64,000 nt of DNA from Mariannaea sp. PMI_226 (taxonomy: Eukaryota > Ascomycota > Sordariomycetes > Hypocreales > Nectriaceae): NCBI GenBank assembly GCA_024336345.1, contig JANFOG010000004.1, positions 3,472,001 through 3,536,000 of the forward strand. The letters are read 5' to 3'. The stretch's first letter is position 1; each line of letters opens with the position of its first letter. Positions 46,601 through 57,230 of this stretch are shown one piece after another. The position numbers were made by a program, and so were the translations under genes. The notes under the pieces are model-generated. The model did no database searches, was not told the DNA's origin, and saw only the letters and a program-made list of their open reading frames with translations.

Positions 46601-49600
46601 TATCCTCCCCTGGAACTTCGAGATATGGAGTTTGAGGTGCCGAGACACAAATTATCAAGCCGGAGGCTGGACTCGTCGTGGCTGGGGAGCAGACGAGGTG
46701 GGGTCCCACACAAACACAAAACGACGAACAAAGTACAGATTAACTTACGGAGCAATCTGTAGGAAGACTTCCTACCAAAAAAAGAAAGAGTTCAATATAC
46801 AAGAGCACTCTGCTAGCATATGCTTCGTCTCTCGCATATCTGGTCACATCATTTCTCGTCTAGATGCCCAAGGATGTCCCTATACCGTGCTTGTCCGCCT
46901 TACAGCACCACATCACATGTAACTGGAGAGACAAGGAGCCTGGGAAGAGTGCTTGAAAGGCGTGGAAGAACGGGGAAGTGAGATCTCTGCCCTCAGCTCG
47001 AGAAAGGGGGGCTTACCAGAGCACCAACCTCCATACTATGAGCAAGTGAAGTTTTAGCACTGCAATTTTGTACTATAATTAGTTAGGAATGGATCGACGG
47101 CGTCTTGTCATCAGCTAGTGCTTTTGAGTGAGTAGACAAGAAATAAAATAAACGGCCTTCATTCATATTCCAATACTACAGGCTGACTCCGTACACAGCC
47201 CTGGAAGGTAATATCATTTTTTCAACAGGCCTGCTTCTCTTGGAATCGTGTAATTCTCCAAACTCGAGTTCGTTTATTACCCTGTTATGTTGACTACCTT
47301 AGTTGATCGGTCGTTCCGAACCATCCAACCCCCGCAAAACGACATGGCTACATTTCTCTTTGGCCTCTTGTTCCCATGCTGTTTTTTTATTTATTTATAT
47401 TTATTTATATTTTTTTTTACAGAAAGGGACCTTTTGTCATGGTTCTACGTGGTATGTGCATACGAAAAAGGCATAATTCACTTTTTTTTTTAATGCCCTG
47501 CGGCTTCTCGCCCCTTGCCTTCCTTCGTGGCCGTTCTTGAATGGCTCAACGATCTTCGACCTCTCCCCATCCTCACGTTTCTCGCTGACCATGTCCATAT
47601 GGACTGGTGCTTCCGTGCAGGCCATCATAACTAGCTAAACGGGCTGATTGCACTCGTGACGTTACTCTTGCCCTGACCCCCTCTTCTCCTATTATTTACT
47701 TGATTACTTATTTGTAAAATAACTGAAAACCAAAGTGTGGTCCTGCTCTCCTTGGCAAGTCCGGCAACGTGCTGGAGAGACTCAACCAACAGCCTTGTGG
47801 AGGTTTGTTGTTCTAAATTGCTTAGGTACCTTACCTGGATATACAAATACATCTCGGCAGGTACCTTGGCGTGCTTCGCAAGTACAAATTGCGCAGTAAT
47901 TTGTACTTCGTTGGGTCATCAGTTGCTGTTTCATCAAGGGCGGGCCTCTCCCCCCTGTCCACCATCGCGAACGACGCTGAAACCCCCTCAAATGCCAACT
48001 ACACGCCCAAGAGAGGAGAAAGAGGAGAAAGTCTTCTGCTAGCTTCTGGCCTTGTGTGTGCTAATCCGTGACTAGAACCTGTAAATCCTTCCCCTCAATA
48101 CCTTATTCTTGAAACCCACACGGCGAAAATTAAAAAATTAAAAAATAAAAATAAAAATCTAGTATAGTGTTGATAGGCGATTGACTCTTTTCATTTCATG
48201 TGTCATGCTTTGGATGCCTTGAGTGCTCTATATGGGAAACATCTTCCTTATCAGATATTCTAAGATTTGCGTTTGTACACTCCTGTTCCACGTACCTTGC
48301 TTTCCCGGCCATTCGCGGGTGAGTGCGTTGAGAACGAACGGCCAGTAGCATGGGGAGGGGGGGTTATTTTCGTTCCCTCAGCCCCCCCAGTAAATGTCAG
48401 TGCCCCGTTTCTCATGGTGGCGCACTGGCGTTGCTCAAGCATGATGAAACCAACGCTTCTGTCGCCATTTGAGGGACCCTTGGGGTTTGTGTGGTTGGAA
48501 ATGGAAAAGACATGGTGGTTTTCACTGCCTTGCGCCGTCCTGCTGCACGACAGCCGGTATATTTCAAGCCATAGCTCGTAGATGGTTGCTTAATTATAAA
48601 CTCCAATGGTCTGCCAAGTTCATCAATACGAAGCCTTGTCGAACGAGCGGCTGCTGCTCTCAGGGACTTAAAAGGCCTCAGACGTTCAGAACCTGCACAA
48701 AGACTGGAACGGTAAGTCTTTCAGATCCCTATCCCTGGGCCATCGACGTATCAAAAATGCCCCGATGCAGTAGCATTGCCCCCGGATCCATGCCCTTTTA
48801 TTATTGTTATTATTTTTCGTCGCCGCTGATATTATGTCCAAGGGCCAATATTGTCTGGAACCCTCCATCACGCATCTTGAGAAGAGGACCTGCCTGGCAT
48901 TGTTTCGTGTATGGGCTGTGTATCAACCAATCCGTGGATTTCCAATCTTGTTCTCGCCTAGCTCTTGTTTCACGATATTCTCCCCCTTCCTCCCCAGTCT
49001 GCCCCCCTCCCGGCCCTTGGCTTGTGAATAGAAATTTGTCTCCTCATCTTGATTCCTTGGTTGCCTTTTACGCCCGCATCATTAGCCGCAGTTTGGGCAG
49101 CTAGAGTAGGAAAAGTGATGCTTTAACGCCTGGGATCTCTCATTATTCAGCCCCCATCACCTGGTCTCGACCACTGGAGGGCCCGGCACGAAGCCACAAT
49201 CTCAGCAATGAGTAAATACCATACATACTATACATCCTACACTATATTCCGTACCTGATATACCTTCGCTTTTACTTTCCCACTTTCCCCTGCCTATGGT
49301 GTGCGCTGTGGGGGATGGGCGTAGTGTGTTTCAACCCTCGTTTTCTTCCTACATGTTTGTGCTAACACCATACCATTATAACAGGATGAACAACGATAGT
49401 ATACCATGGTACGGAGTGAAGAGACGCCAGCAAAGGCAGGCAGGATGGACGCAATATTTGCCACTACCTGTTGCCCCTTTTCACCCGACGAGTTATTCGC
49501 CAGTGTGTCCATCCACCTGTAGCTCAGGCGGGTTTTATATCTCAACTCGTTCACGTCCCGATAACCTCTTGTGGCCCAAGGGTAAATCGATGGTGACCCA

Positions 49601-50922
49601 TGTCGAGGAAACGTCCTCTCTTCAGTCCATCAATCCCACGAGGCTGATTTTTCTCCCTTGACCCCTAACAGGTGGCCTAGCAAGCCCTGTAACATCTTGC
49701 CCTCCCCCTGCTACGCATATCTTTACGACCCACCTCATGCGCACATCAGGGCCCGAGGGAAAACTTCCGGAGGCAACCAAGAGAGCACCTTGTTAGATGC
49801 CAATCTTGGTGTACTCATTATGCTCTCGTCTCCTTGCTCTCTCTTGCCCGGCACCGCTGGGGCATTATAAGCGGAACATCCGTCTTACCCTACCACAGCA
49901 TGAAGACGCATACTGCCCCCTTGCTGCAATGCTTCGAGGGCACAGCATCGGGAAGACGGAACGAATCATCGTGCCCATTAGCGTATATGACAGGGGTTGC
50001 GTGATGAGCAATATGTGCTCAACGATGCTGTGTGTGTGACGATGCAGAACATTCATTACATGATAATCCAATAGGGTTGCGAAACCGCAATCGAGTATCT
50101 CGGTATCGTAAAAGGGGGTTGAGCACATTTTCGCCCCTAGGGCATCAGACACAAGCTGAAATCTCTGCATTGTCTTTGGATTTAGCCATCTTACACTATA
50201 TCTCCCGATTAGGTATACTACCTGATTGGATCTGTATGCACAATTCCTTTTCGCCCTTTCCATACAATCCAGAGTATCCACGTTGCGCAGTACCAAACTT
50301 TCGAGGACGCTCGCCAAGGAACTGAAACATGCGATCGGATCCCCCTGGCTAACATCCGTTGGCCATGGTACAATCGAATCAGTATGAAACCGATATGTTG
50401 GCAATATCAAAAAATGGCTCGTGAAGACGGAACCACGTGCCTAAGGCCGTTGAAATGGCATTCCCCCATCTATCTGGATCCGGGAGTGATCATTCCGTAG
50501 TCGATAACATAGTCTATAGAATAGACTATATGACTCACTAAAGCGCAATTCGAAATGTAGACTGAACATATGCGTGATGAACCGAGTCTGGTGGCCAAGT
50601 AGACTTCTCGTCAGATGTTAAGGTCCTACATTGTGTATAGAACTATCGAGCACATACATAGGTTAGGCTAAATATGCCAAACCTGAAACTGTAAAGGTGA
50701 ATTCGATGGGACTCCTTTCGAATTAAGTATCTGAGCATTTTAAACATGGTCTCAGTCGATCTAGATTTGCTTGAAAGAATGGCAATATGTATCAAGTTAG
50801 GCTGAGGTCCTGTCAGCCAGTCTCCTGTTCCTCAGAAAAAAATAATGCCCAAAACGCCTCAACAATTCTTTTTTCTCCTTGTGCAGTATCGACAACCATT
50901 GGTTTGAACTGTATCCAACCCA
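43613..50922. other. 7.3 kb region without a convincing gene
   Basis: The first 1 kb is GA-rich and contains a GGTTGGA heptamer repeat; it is probably the promoter of the RhoGAP gene. After that, the longest frames (211 codons at 48469-49104 and 181 codons at 49865-50410) lack an ATG start, family motifs and codon bias, and frames of this size are expected by chance in 64 kb. AT-rich tracts occur at 47384-47416 and 48127-48157. GGTAGG/TACCT motif clusters occur at 44648-44732 and 45000-45029. No TE, tRNA or rRNA was recognised. Confidence 0.5.
44361..44383 (-). repeat. GGTTGGA heptamer tandem repeat
   Basis: Three perfect copies of GGTTGGA plus GG, about 750 nt upstream of the RhoGAP start codon. 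Confidence 0.85.
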
Positions 50923-51658
50923 TCATTTTTCGGCCATCATCTTCTTAACCTTGTCGAGTAGTAGAGTGCTCTCTCTTCCGAGCCTCTTGTTGCCGTTGCG
51001 GTCACGAGTCTTGGCCATGGCCTTCTTGAACCGTTCCCGCTCGGCAATCTTGCGCTCACGCTCCTCTCTCCGTCTCTGAAACTCCATCGCACGCTCCTCG
51101 GCCAGAAGTCGCCTTTCATCGGCCTTTTTGAGTTGCTTGTCGTAGTATCCTGGGCGGCGCGTTCTACGCCGCATGCCATCGCTTTGGTGCTCGCCATCTG
51201 CTGGGGGTGCATTGTTTTCCTGCGCCTTGTCCTCATCCGCAATCATGAGCTGCCGAGTTGGATGCATCTGTTCTTCAGTCTGGCCATTCTCATCACCCTC
51301 GCCGGCATTGTCGCCCGGTTCATTCCCATCCTCATCCAGGCTGGAGGTTTTAGTCTTGGAAGCTGCGGCATCCTGCTCCCGGGCTTTAATTTTGGCATAT
51401 GCCTTTTTAACCTTAGCTTTGTGAATCAGATCCTTCTTTATTTTTGTGACTGAAGCGATAGATTGTTAGCGTTTTGGGCTCACACTTCGCCTTCGGACGC
51501 GACAGGCGTTGAAAATTTCTGAATCCTGCGGCGGAATACAAACCTTTTCGGCGCCAGGGGCCATCGGGCAAATTCTCAGGGCCAACCCGAAACCCATGCT
51601 TGGCCTTCTTTGCGTCGGAAGCTGGCTCTGTGGCCTCAACAGGGCGTTTGGGGGCCAT
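50923..51658 (-). CDS. FYV7: rRNA-processing protein FYV7
   Basis: Nucleolar small-subunit ribosome biogenesis factor; in yeast Fyv7 is needed for early pre-18S cleavages. Two exons, 51544-51658 and 50923-51449, give 213 aa. Exon 1 carries KHGFRVGPENLPDGPWRRK. The intron interrupts the conserved block exactly before VTKIKKDLIHKAKVKKAYAK, which joins in frame through a split valine codon. The middle is acidic (EDGNEPGDNAGEGDENG). The C-terminal half is a highly charged helix (RRPGYYDKQLKKADERRLLA and further Glu/Arg repeats) ending in LDKVKKMMAEK, the usual Fyv7 pattern. I chose the ATG at 51658 (MAPKRPVEA); an in-frame ATG at 51706 would add 16 residues before it. It diverges from the Atos-family gene. 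Confidence 0.93.
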
Positions 51659-53391
51659 GGGGGATAAAAAGTAGTGTGTGTGTATTGATAGAGTTGACGG
51701 CTTCATCTTTCACCAAAGGCCACTATCGAAAACTGGGTCTTGGATTTTCTCGGTGAGGCCAAGGTGAGCAAAGTGGAGCACCCTCGGAGCGTGCGACTTA
51801 GCGCATCGCTGGCCGGCTCACGGGCGAAGTGGTGTGTTCATGATCAGCAGGTTGTAATCACCCGTTAACAGAGGGAAAGGCCAATCTCGGAAACCGGAGC
51901 ACGTCTAAACCACAGTCACTCTAGTCACTACGTAACAGTCGGGCCACGATCATGAGCCGATAGGTGCTTGCAGCGCAATGCAAGAGAGAAATATGGGTGC
52001 TGGCAAGAGTGGTCTGACGACGGGTTATAACGAATTGATAGGAAGTATTACTGGGCCAGGGCGGTTGTATCGGAGTGCTAGGGTGGTTTCGATGCCAATA
52101 TTGAGGCCAGATCTATTTATTACATGCCTGATAATGGAACTAAGAGGTTGATGTTTGATTGAGGCAGGTCAGGAGCATCGGCAGCGAACAAACTTATGCC
52201 ACGAGCACATATACGTAGCTTGCTACCAGCCATGAAGCAAGTTACCTGTCAAGGTACCTCGGGCTCTCTGGAAGTAAACATCCTCTGTAAATCATTGGAT
52301 TGCGTGTATTTGTGAGTAATACCAGAGAAGAACGGGAGATAACCAAGCCAAGCACCCATCCGTTTCATCCTTGACTTTCACACCGTTGGTCATTTGGCTC
52401 AATAAGCCCACGTCAGAGGATTGGATATAACCCGGCACGCATGCCATGCTAGGGATACGTAACAGGTTGCTGATGAAGCACAAGATGGGTCACACGATGT
52501 TAATAGATTCGTCGGCAATGGAGTCGACAGGGGGGTCGAGCATTTACCGCAAACACACGAGACGTCAATCATAGTGAGAGTGCACGGTAACTACCAGAAG
52601 AACTCTTGTTTCTAGCACCGGGCGATTGCTCCTTGCGTTTTTGTTAGAGTGGAGCATCAAGGTACCTAGTCAACATAGTACCTAGAACGATATGCAGCTA
52701 GGGACTCACTCACGCAGTTTGTCATCGTGCAGCAACCCATGACAGCTCTCTCCAAGCACTACTGATTGCCAACTGGTACTATTATAACGAAGATCTCTTC
52801 GTTGATACCTAACAGGTCAATATTGCATTGCTGGCTACGTCGTGCGCTGGAATGCTAGCCAATCTGCTACAAAAAAAAAAATACGAAGTCGATACTTTCC
52901 TCTACTGCATGCTCTCCCTATGTATCCTCCGTACTGGATTTACATGACCATTACGCAGCACAACGGAAATGCCGGTTGACTACCTCAGGCTCTGATCCTT
53001 GCCTTCGCTTCAGCTCCTAGCGGCCCTGTACTGGGCAGAAGACACCAAGGTGCTTAGCATTCAGCATGGATCGAGGTCCTGTAGGTGCTCTGGGTGTCTG
53101 GATAGGTACTTGAGTCACCTATTGATCAGCGGGCATCTGCGGCGGTCCCGTGGGAAAACAGTCTCTCCACTTCTAATCATCTCTCTCCACCATTGCTCAC
53201 ACTTCCACGGGTTTGATGGGCTCTCCTCTTGCCACGCCTCCACTCACCCGATGGCTTGTTCTGGTTTGGGCTTGGAGTCAGGGAATGGGTCACCTTTTTT
53301 CACCGCCGTCGCTTGGGGTTCGCTGCTAGTCACCAACGCCTCCAAGTCGCTAAACCGCCATAGCTGAATGCTGCGTTCAAGCGCTACCTTA

Positions 53392-53418
53392 TGTACTGTA
53401 TGTACTGTATGTACTGCA
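53392..53418 (+). repeat. TGTACTGTA tandem repeat, three 9-nt units
   Basis: Two perfect copies of TGTACTGTA and a third with one change (TGTACTGCA), followed by related ACGGTACTACTGTA. It lies about 700 nt upstream of the Atos-family start codon. Confidence 0.85.
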
Positions 53419-54048
53419 ACGGTACTACTGTATTCTTTGTACCAGGGTTGGTCATTGAGCTCCGCATCATCATCATCGTTGTCGTTGTTGACCTTGTAGC
53501 CAACGTCGTATCATAACGAGTCCGTTTGCCCTCTCTCTCCATCAGGATTCATCTCTATTTTTTTTCGTTCCTCTTTGTTCTATGTAAATCCCACCACCTG
53601 GCTTTAGCCCTGTGTTAACACTTCGCCTTTTGGCCTTTTTGCTTGCTTATCTGACTTTTTTCCCACCTCAAGGCCCCGACGCCTCAGATCGGATTAAAAC
53701 GGACTCACCACGGCCCGGAAGAAGAATAGACTCGCCCCTCGTCATCAGATCCGTGGATGACGTCCCACGATCCTAGATCCATCATCCATCATCGTCCCCA
53801 GCTCCAGCCCCACGGACTGCCCTGGCAGACACCTGCATGGCATGATATATCGGCCTCGACCTCTGTCTCACTACTTTAACATTACCTGCCTTACTCATTG
53901 CTTCTCTCTGTGCTAGCTAATCTCTTCCCCCGACATCCTACTAAAAGGTAGCCGGAGGCGCCAGGCTCGGGCCCTTTCAAGCTTTGCTTCTCGCCTTCTG
54001 CTACCTACAAAACTATTTGTGCTGCTTTGGAAAAAAAAATCCCAATTC

Positions 54049-54114
54049 ATGAACGATCTCTATCCGGGTCTACAGCCTCGCTGTGAACCCTCAGCGATAT
54101 CATCGTCATTTTGA
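54049..54114 (+). other. uORF of 21 codons in the Atos-family leader
   Basis: An ATG at 54049 opens a 21-residue frame (MNDLYPGLQPRCEPSAISSS, then F) that stops at 54114, five nucleotides before the main ATG at 54120. The closeness makes reinitiation at the main ATG inefficient if the uORF is translated. Transcription of this segment is not proven. Confidence 0.5.
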
Positions 54115-54119
54115 TCAAT

Positions 54120-56525
54120 ATGCCCATCTTCCAAGACGACTTCAGCCATCCCGAGTCGCCGGTCGAACCGTCTCCAATTCCCGTGGTTTCGCCAAGTCAT
54201 AGACGGCTTTCCGAAGTGAGCCTTCCGACGGACCTTTGCGAAGGTCCCGTTTCCCAGGGTCCCCATCATTGTCAGACTCCCCAATCCGACAATAATGCTG
54301 CGATATCAGATCGTGCTGCCCTCATTGAGCGGCTGAAGCGAGCTCAGTCTCCCACTTGGTTTCCCAATCGGCATGTGCGTAGAATCTCTTTTCTTCCCAA
54401 AAGCTTCTTGTGTCCTTTCCATGTGCTGATGCTGGTCTTACAGTTTGAATCCTTCCTACAGCACAACGGCCCTCCTACCACGCCGAAAAGATCCCAGACC
54501 CCTTCTGAATCCTCAACTCTTCTTCCACCTGCTAGAATCACGCCAGAAAAGAACGAGAACAAAGATGGTTCTGACGAGAGACTTCGGGATGGAATGAGCA
54601 TTGAACGGCCTAGATCTGCTTTACACAGCGGCGACTTCACTGAAGACGAAACTGAGTCAGGTGAACAAGGCGAACGTGCGAATCTGTCCCATGCCAACCA
54701 CCGACAACCTCCGATAGAAAACCCATTCGTCGGGACTTCATCCTCCAGAGACTTTCCCTCGTTTGACCTTGATCAGAGGATTCCTTTCTCTGAAAGTACC
54801 GACAGCTTTCAATCGGCAAACTCGCCTTTGTCGTCGTCCTTGTCGTCAAGTTTCGTCTACAAGCTACCCACCAGCCCGCTTGTCCAGTCCGAGAGCTATG
54901 ATGAGTTTGATCTGTCGATGCCGCTGGACGGTATTGACTTCTCCAGCCGTCTCGGCTCTAGACGCTACACTTCAACATCAGGCCCTCCGTCTCCTTATGT
55001 CTCGCCCTCGCGAAGACTCTCCTTGCCTCCGAGAGGGTCTGCGCATCGAAGAGAAGCTTTTCCATACCAGGCGCACCAGCCCCGAAGATCCTTGACTTCA
55101 ACTCCCAGCTTTTTACAGGGACAACAAATAGAAACGTCTCCTCAAACCCCTGCGTTTCTGCGCTCTCGTCGAGCCTCGTTTGTCTCGGATAATTCGCCAC
55201 TGCATCATGCCTCCATGGTTGGATCTTACGAAGAGAGCATCCTTCGGGGTCGTATGTCGACTACCCCTTCGAAGCCTCTTGAGTTTTTAGCCCAGATTGG
55301 TGTTCTCGGCAAGGGACAATGCAAGTCCAGCCTGAAGTGCCCACCTCATGTCACACTTTCGTTTCCAGCTGTGTACTACAGCTACAATAGCACATCTCAC
55401 GGCCGGTCTAGTTTAGAAGATGGTCCCAGCCCATATGTTGGTCAGATTGACCTAGAAAACGGTCTGACAAACACGAATGACGAGCAGAGGTTAAAACGAA
55501 AAGTTCAGACTCGCATGGCAGAGAGGAACTCGACTGAGGACGATCTAGGGGTGAAGCCTGGCCAAAACGCTGAGAATGATGCTCGTCGAAGAGTCAAGTC
55601 GAGGCGAAAATCCAGTGCCCCTAAATCCCCGCCTGGTGGAAGTTACAGGATCCCAGAAAAGGGACAGATCCAAATCATTATCAAAAACCAGAATAAGACA
55701 GCTGTCAAGCTCTTCCTAGTCCCCTACGACCTGACAGGCATGGAGCCAGGAAGCAAGACGTTTATCCGTCAGCGCAGCTACTCAGCTGGCCCTATTATTG
55801 ACAATATCCCAACCACGTCCGAGCTGGATTCTGTGGACCGACCAATCCTGAGATATCTCGTTCACTTACATATCTGCTCACCTGCCCATGGTCGCTTCTA
55901 CCTGTACAAGAGCATTCGAATTGTCTTCGCCAATCGTGTGCCCGATGGCAAGGAAAAGCTGCGGAACGAGACTACTTGGCCAGAACCTCGCTTCACACCT
56001 TACAAGCCCGTTCGCGTCATGCATCCTACAACGCCAGCAGTACCAGGCCCAGGGGCTGTGCTCGCCTCTGGCGAAGCTTGGCGCAGACGAAGTACTGGAT
56101 TCCCTCTTGCAGCCTCTAGTCACGCCTTCGACGTAATGGACGGCATTTACGATTCCCGGGCGAGCACATCTGCTGCCGGCAACACCCGCCTGGTTGAGCC
56201 AATTCCATTTACATTCCCCGCCAGAAATCGCTTAGGTGGCGATATCGACGACGCCACGTCAGGTGCCTGTGGCACAGGTTCTCCAGACTCGTCCCAGACA
56301 AGTCGCCCCTCGACGACAGACTCCAGTGTCACGTCCTTGGGCCCGACCTTACAATACGAGAAGCTCAATAAAGGCGACATGGGTTACGGCGGCAACGCCT
56401 TTGCCCAGGGGATGAACGGCTCACCCAGAGCAGCAGAGGGCCTACTTTCTCAGCGGCTCCGGACTCTAGGCGTGAAGCCCCCACCCCCGCCACATGCACC
56501 GTCTGACGAGGACGTGATTCCCTAG
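54120..56525 (+). CDS. Atos-family protein (DUF4210 plus chromosome-segregation domain)
   Basis: Two exons, 54120-54374 and 54444-56525, give 778 aa. The family (animal FAM214/Atos; Pfam DUF4210 and Chromosome_seg) has roles in transcription control in insects and meiotic chromosome segregation in fission yeast; its role here is unknown. The N-terminus shows AALIERLKRAQSPTWFPNRH, joined to FESFLQHNG. A long Ser/Pro-rich disordered region follows. The DUF4210 core starts with SYEESILRGRMSTTPSKP and continues FLAQIGVLGKGQCKSSLKCP, FPAVYYSYNS and SPYVGQIDLENG. The C-terminal domain has GSYRIPEKGQIQIIIKNQN, TAVKLFLVPYDLTGM and SKTFIRQRSYS, then YLVHLHICSPAHGRFYLYKS. The 69-nt intron is in frame and stop-free, so retention would only insert 23 residues. 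The gene converges on the PPR gene. Confidence 0.9.
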   Translation: MPIFQDDFSHPESPVEPSPIPVVSPSHRRLSEVSLPTDLCEGPVSQGPHHCQTPQSDNNAAISDRAALIERLKRAQSPTWFPNRHVRRISFLPKSFLCPFHVLMLVLQFESFLQHNGPPTTPKRSQTPSESSTLLPPARITPEKNENKDGSDERLRDGMSIERPRSALHSGDFTEDETESGEQGERANLSHANHRQPPIENPFVGTSSSRDFPSFDLDQRIPFSESTDSFQSANSPLSSSLSSSFVYKLPTSPLVQSESYDEFDLSMPLDGIDFSSRLGSRRYTSTSGPPSPYVSPSRRLSLPPRGSAHRREAFPYQAHQPRRSLTSTPSFLQGQQIETSPQTPAFLRSRRASFVSDNSPLHHASMVGSYEESILRGRMSTTPSKPLEFLAQIGVLGKGQCKSSLKCPPHVTLSFPAVYYSYNSTSHGRSSLEDGPSPYVGQIDLENGLTNTNDEQRLKRKVQTRMAERNSTEDDLGVKPGQNAENDARRRVKSRRKSSAPKSPPGGSYRIPEKGQIQIIIKNQNKTAVKLFLVPYDLTGMEPGSKTFIRQRSYSAGPIIDNIPTTSELDSVDRPILRYLVHLHICSPAHGRFYLYKSIRIVFANRVPDGKEKLRNETTWPEPRFTPYKPVRVMHPTTPAVPGPGAVLASGEAWRRRSTGFPLAASSHAFDVMDGIYDSRASTSAAGNTRLVEPIPFTFPARNRLGGDIDDATSGACGTGSPDSSQTSRPSTTDSSVTSLGPTLQYEKLNKGDMGYGGNAFAQGMNGSPRAAEGLLSQRLRTLGVKPPPPPHAPSDEDVIP

Positions 56526-57230
56526 ATGGGTGTAACATGTCTTTCTGGCGTTACAAGCAACTCTGTAAATAAAAGTAATCTCAACCCAAGCATGCCCCTT
56601 GTGTCGAGTCCTCCATGGAGCATGGGGGTAGCTGGGGTTAATGTATGGACCTATCCGTATAGACTGGTTGTTTGGATGTTCATGGATGAATTTCCCTTGA
56701 GGAGTTATATAACTGGGGTACGGCGTATGGTGTTGGGCATATTTGAACTTATATCATATGTATTGTTTTCTGGGGTTATAAGTACGAGTATTTCGAGGAT
56801 TGGGTAGTAGGTAGGACAAACTCAAGGGTTTGATTTTTTTTTTTCTTCATAGAAGCCATTACACTCCCATCTTTAACTTATTCTAGTACAGACGATAGCA
56901 GACATAAAGTGCAAATGCTTAGTAGGGTTTTGGTACATAGGTATGCAAATACTGCGTATCCTCGTCTCATTCCATCCATCCATCCGACTATCCATCCTCC
57001 CAAACTCGACGTACTTCTTACAGCGTTCTTCCAATTCCCGTCCGTTTCTTCATGCTGATGATTGCACCTCCAGTTCTAATAATCAACAGTCTCGTACAAT
57101 CCCAATAAAAAAAACACAAGGCTGTCCAACTCCATCCGTTTCTATGCGTGAGAAGAAAAAAATATGAGACCATAAAAAGTTACAAAGCTTCTTCCCTAGT
57201 TAGTTTTCCTTCCCCCTCTCTATATATCAT
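56526..57230. other. convergent intergenic region Atos-family / PPR gene
   Basis: 705 nt holding two 3' ends. It contains an AATAAAAG sequence at 56567-56574 about 40 nt after the Atos-family stop, a T13-type tract near 56833, and a CCATCCATCCATCC run near 56974. No gene is supported. Confidence 0.55.

Larger units (their letters stand above)
51659..54119. other. divergent intergenic region FYV7 / Atos-family gene
   Basis: 2.46 kb with no supported gene. Frames of 122 codons or less near 53.0-53.4 kb show no motif. It contains AGGTACCT-type motifs near 52250 and 52660 and a 9-nt tandem repeat at 53392-53418. From about 53.5 kb the strand is CT-rich, consistent with promoter and leader of the Atos-family gene. 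Confidence 0.5.

Noticed and set aside
48469..49104. 211-codon plus-strand frame
   Set aside because: It opens with TTG, not ATG, is Cys/Trp/Ser-rich without motifs, and a frame of this size is not surprising in six frames of 64 kb.
49865..50410. 181-codon minus-strand frame
   Set aside because: It opens with TTG, shows no domain or codon bias, and a frame of this length is about what chance gives once in such a window.
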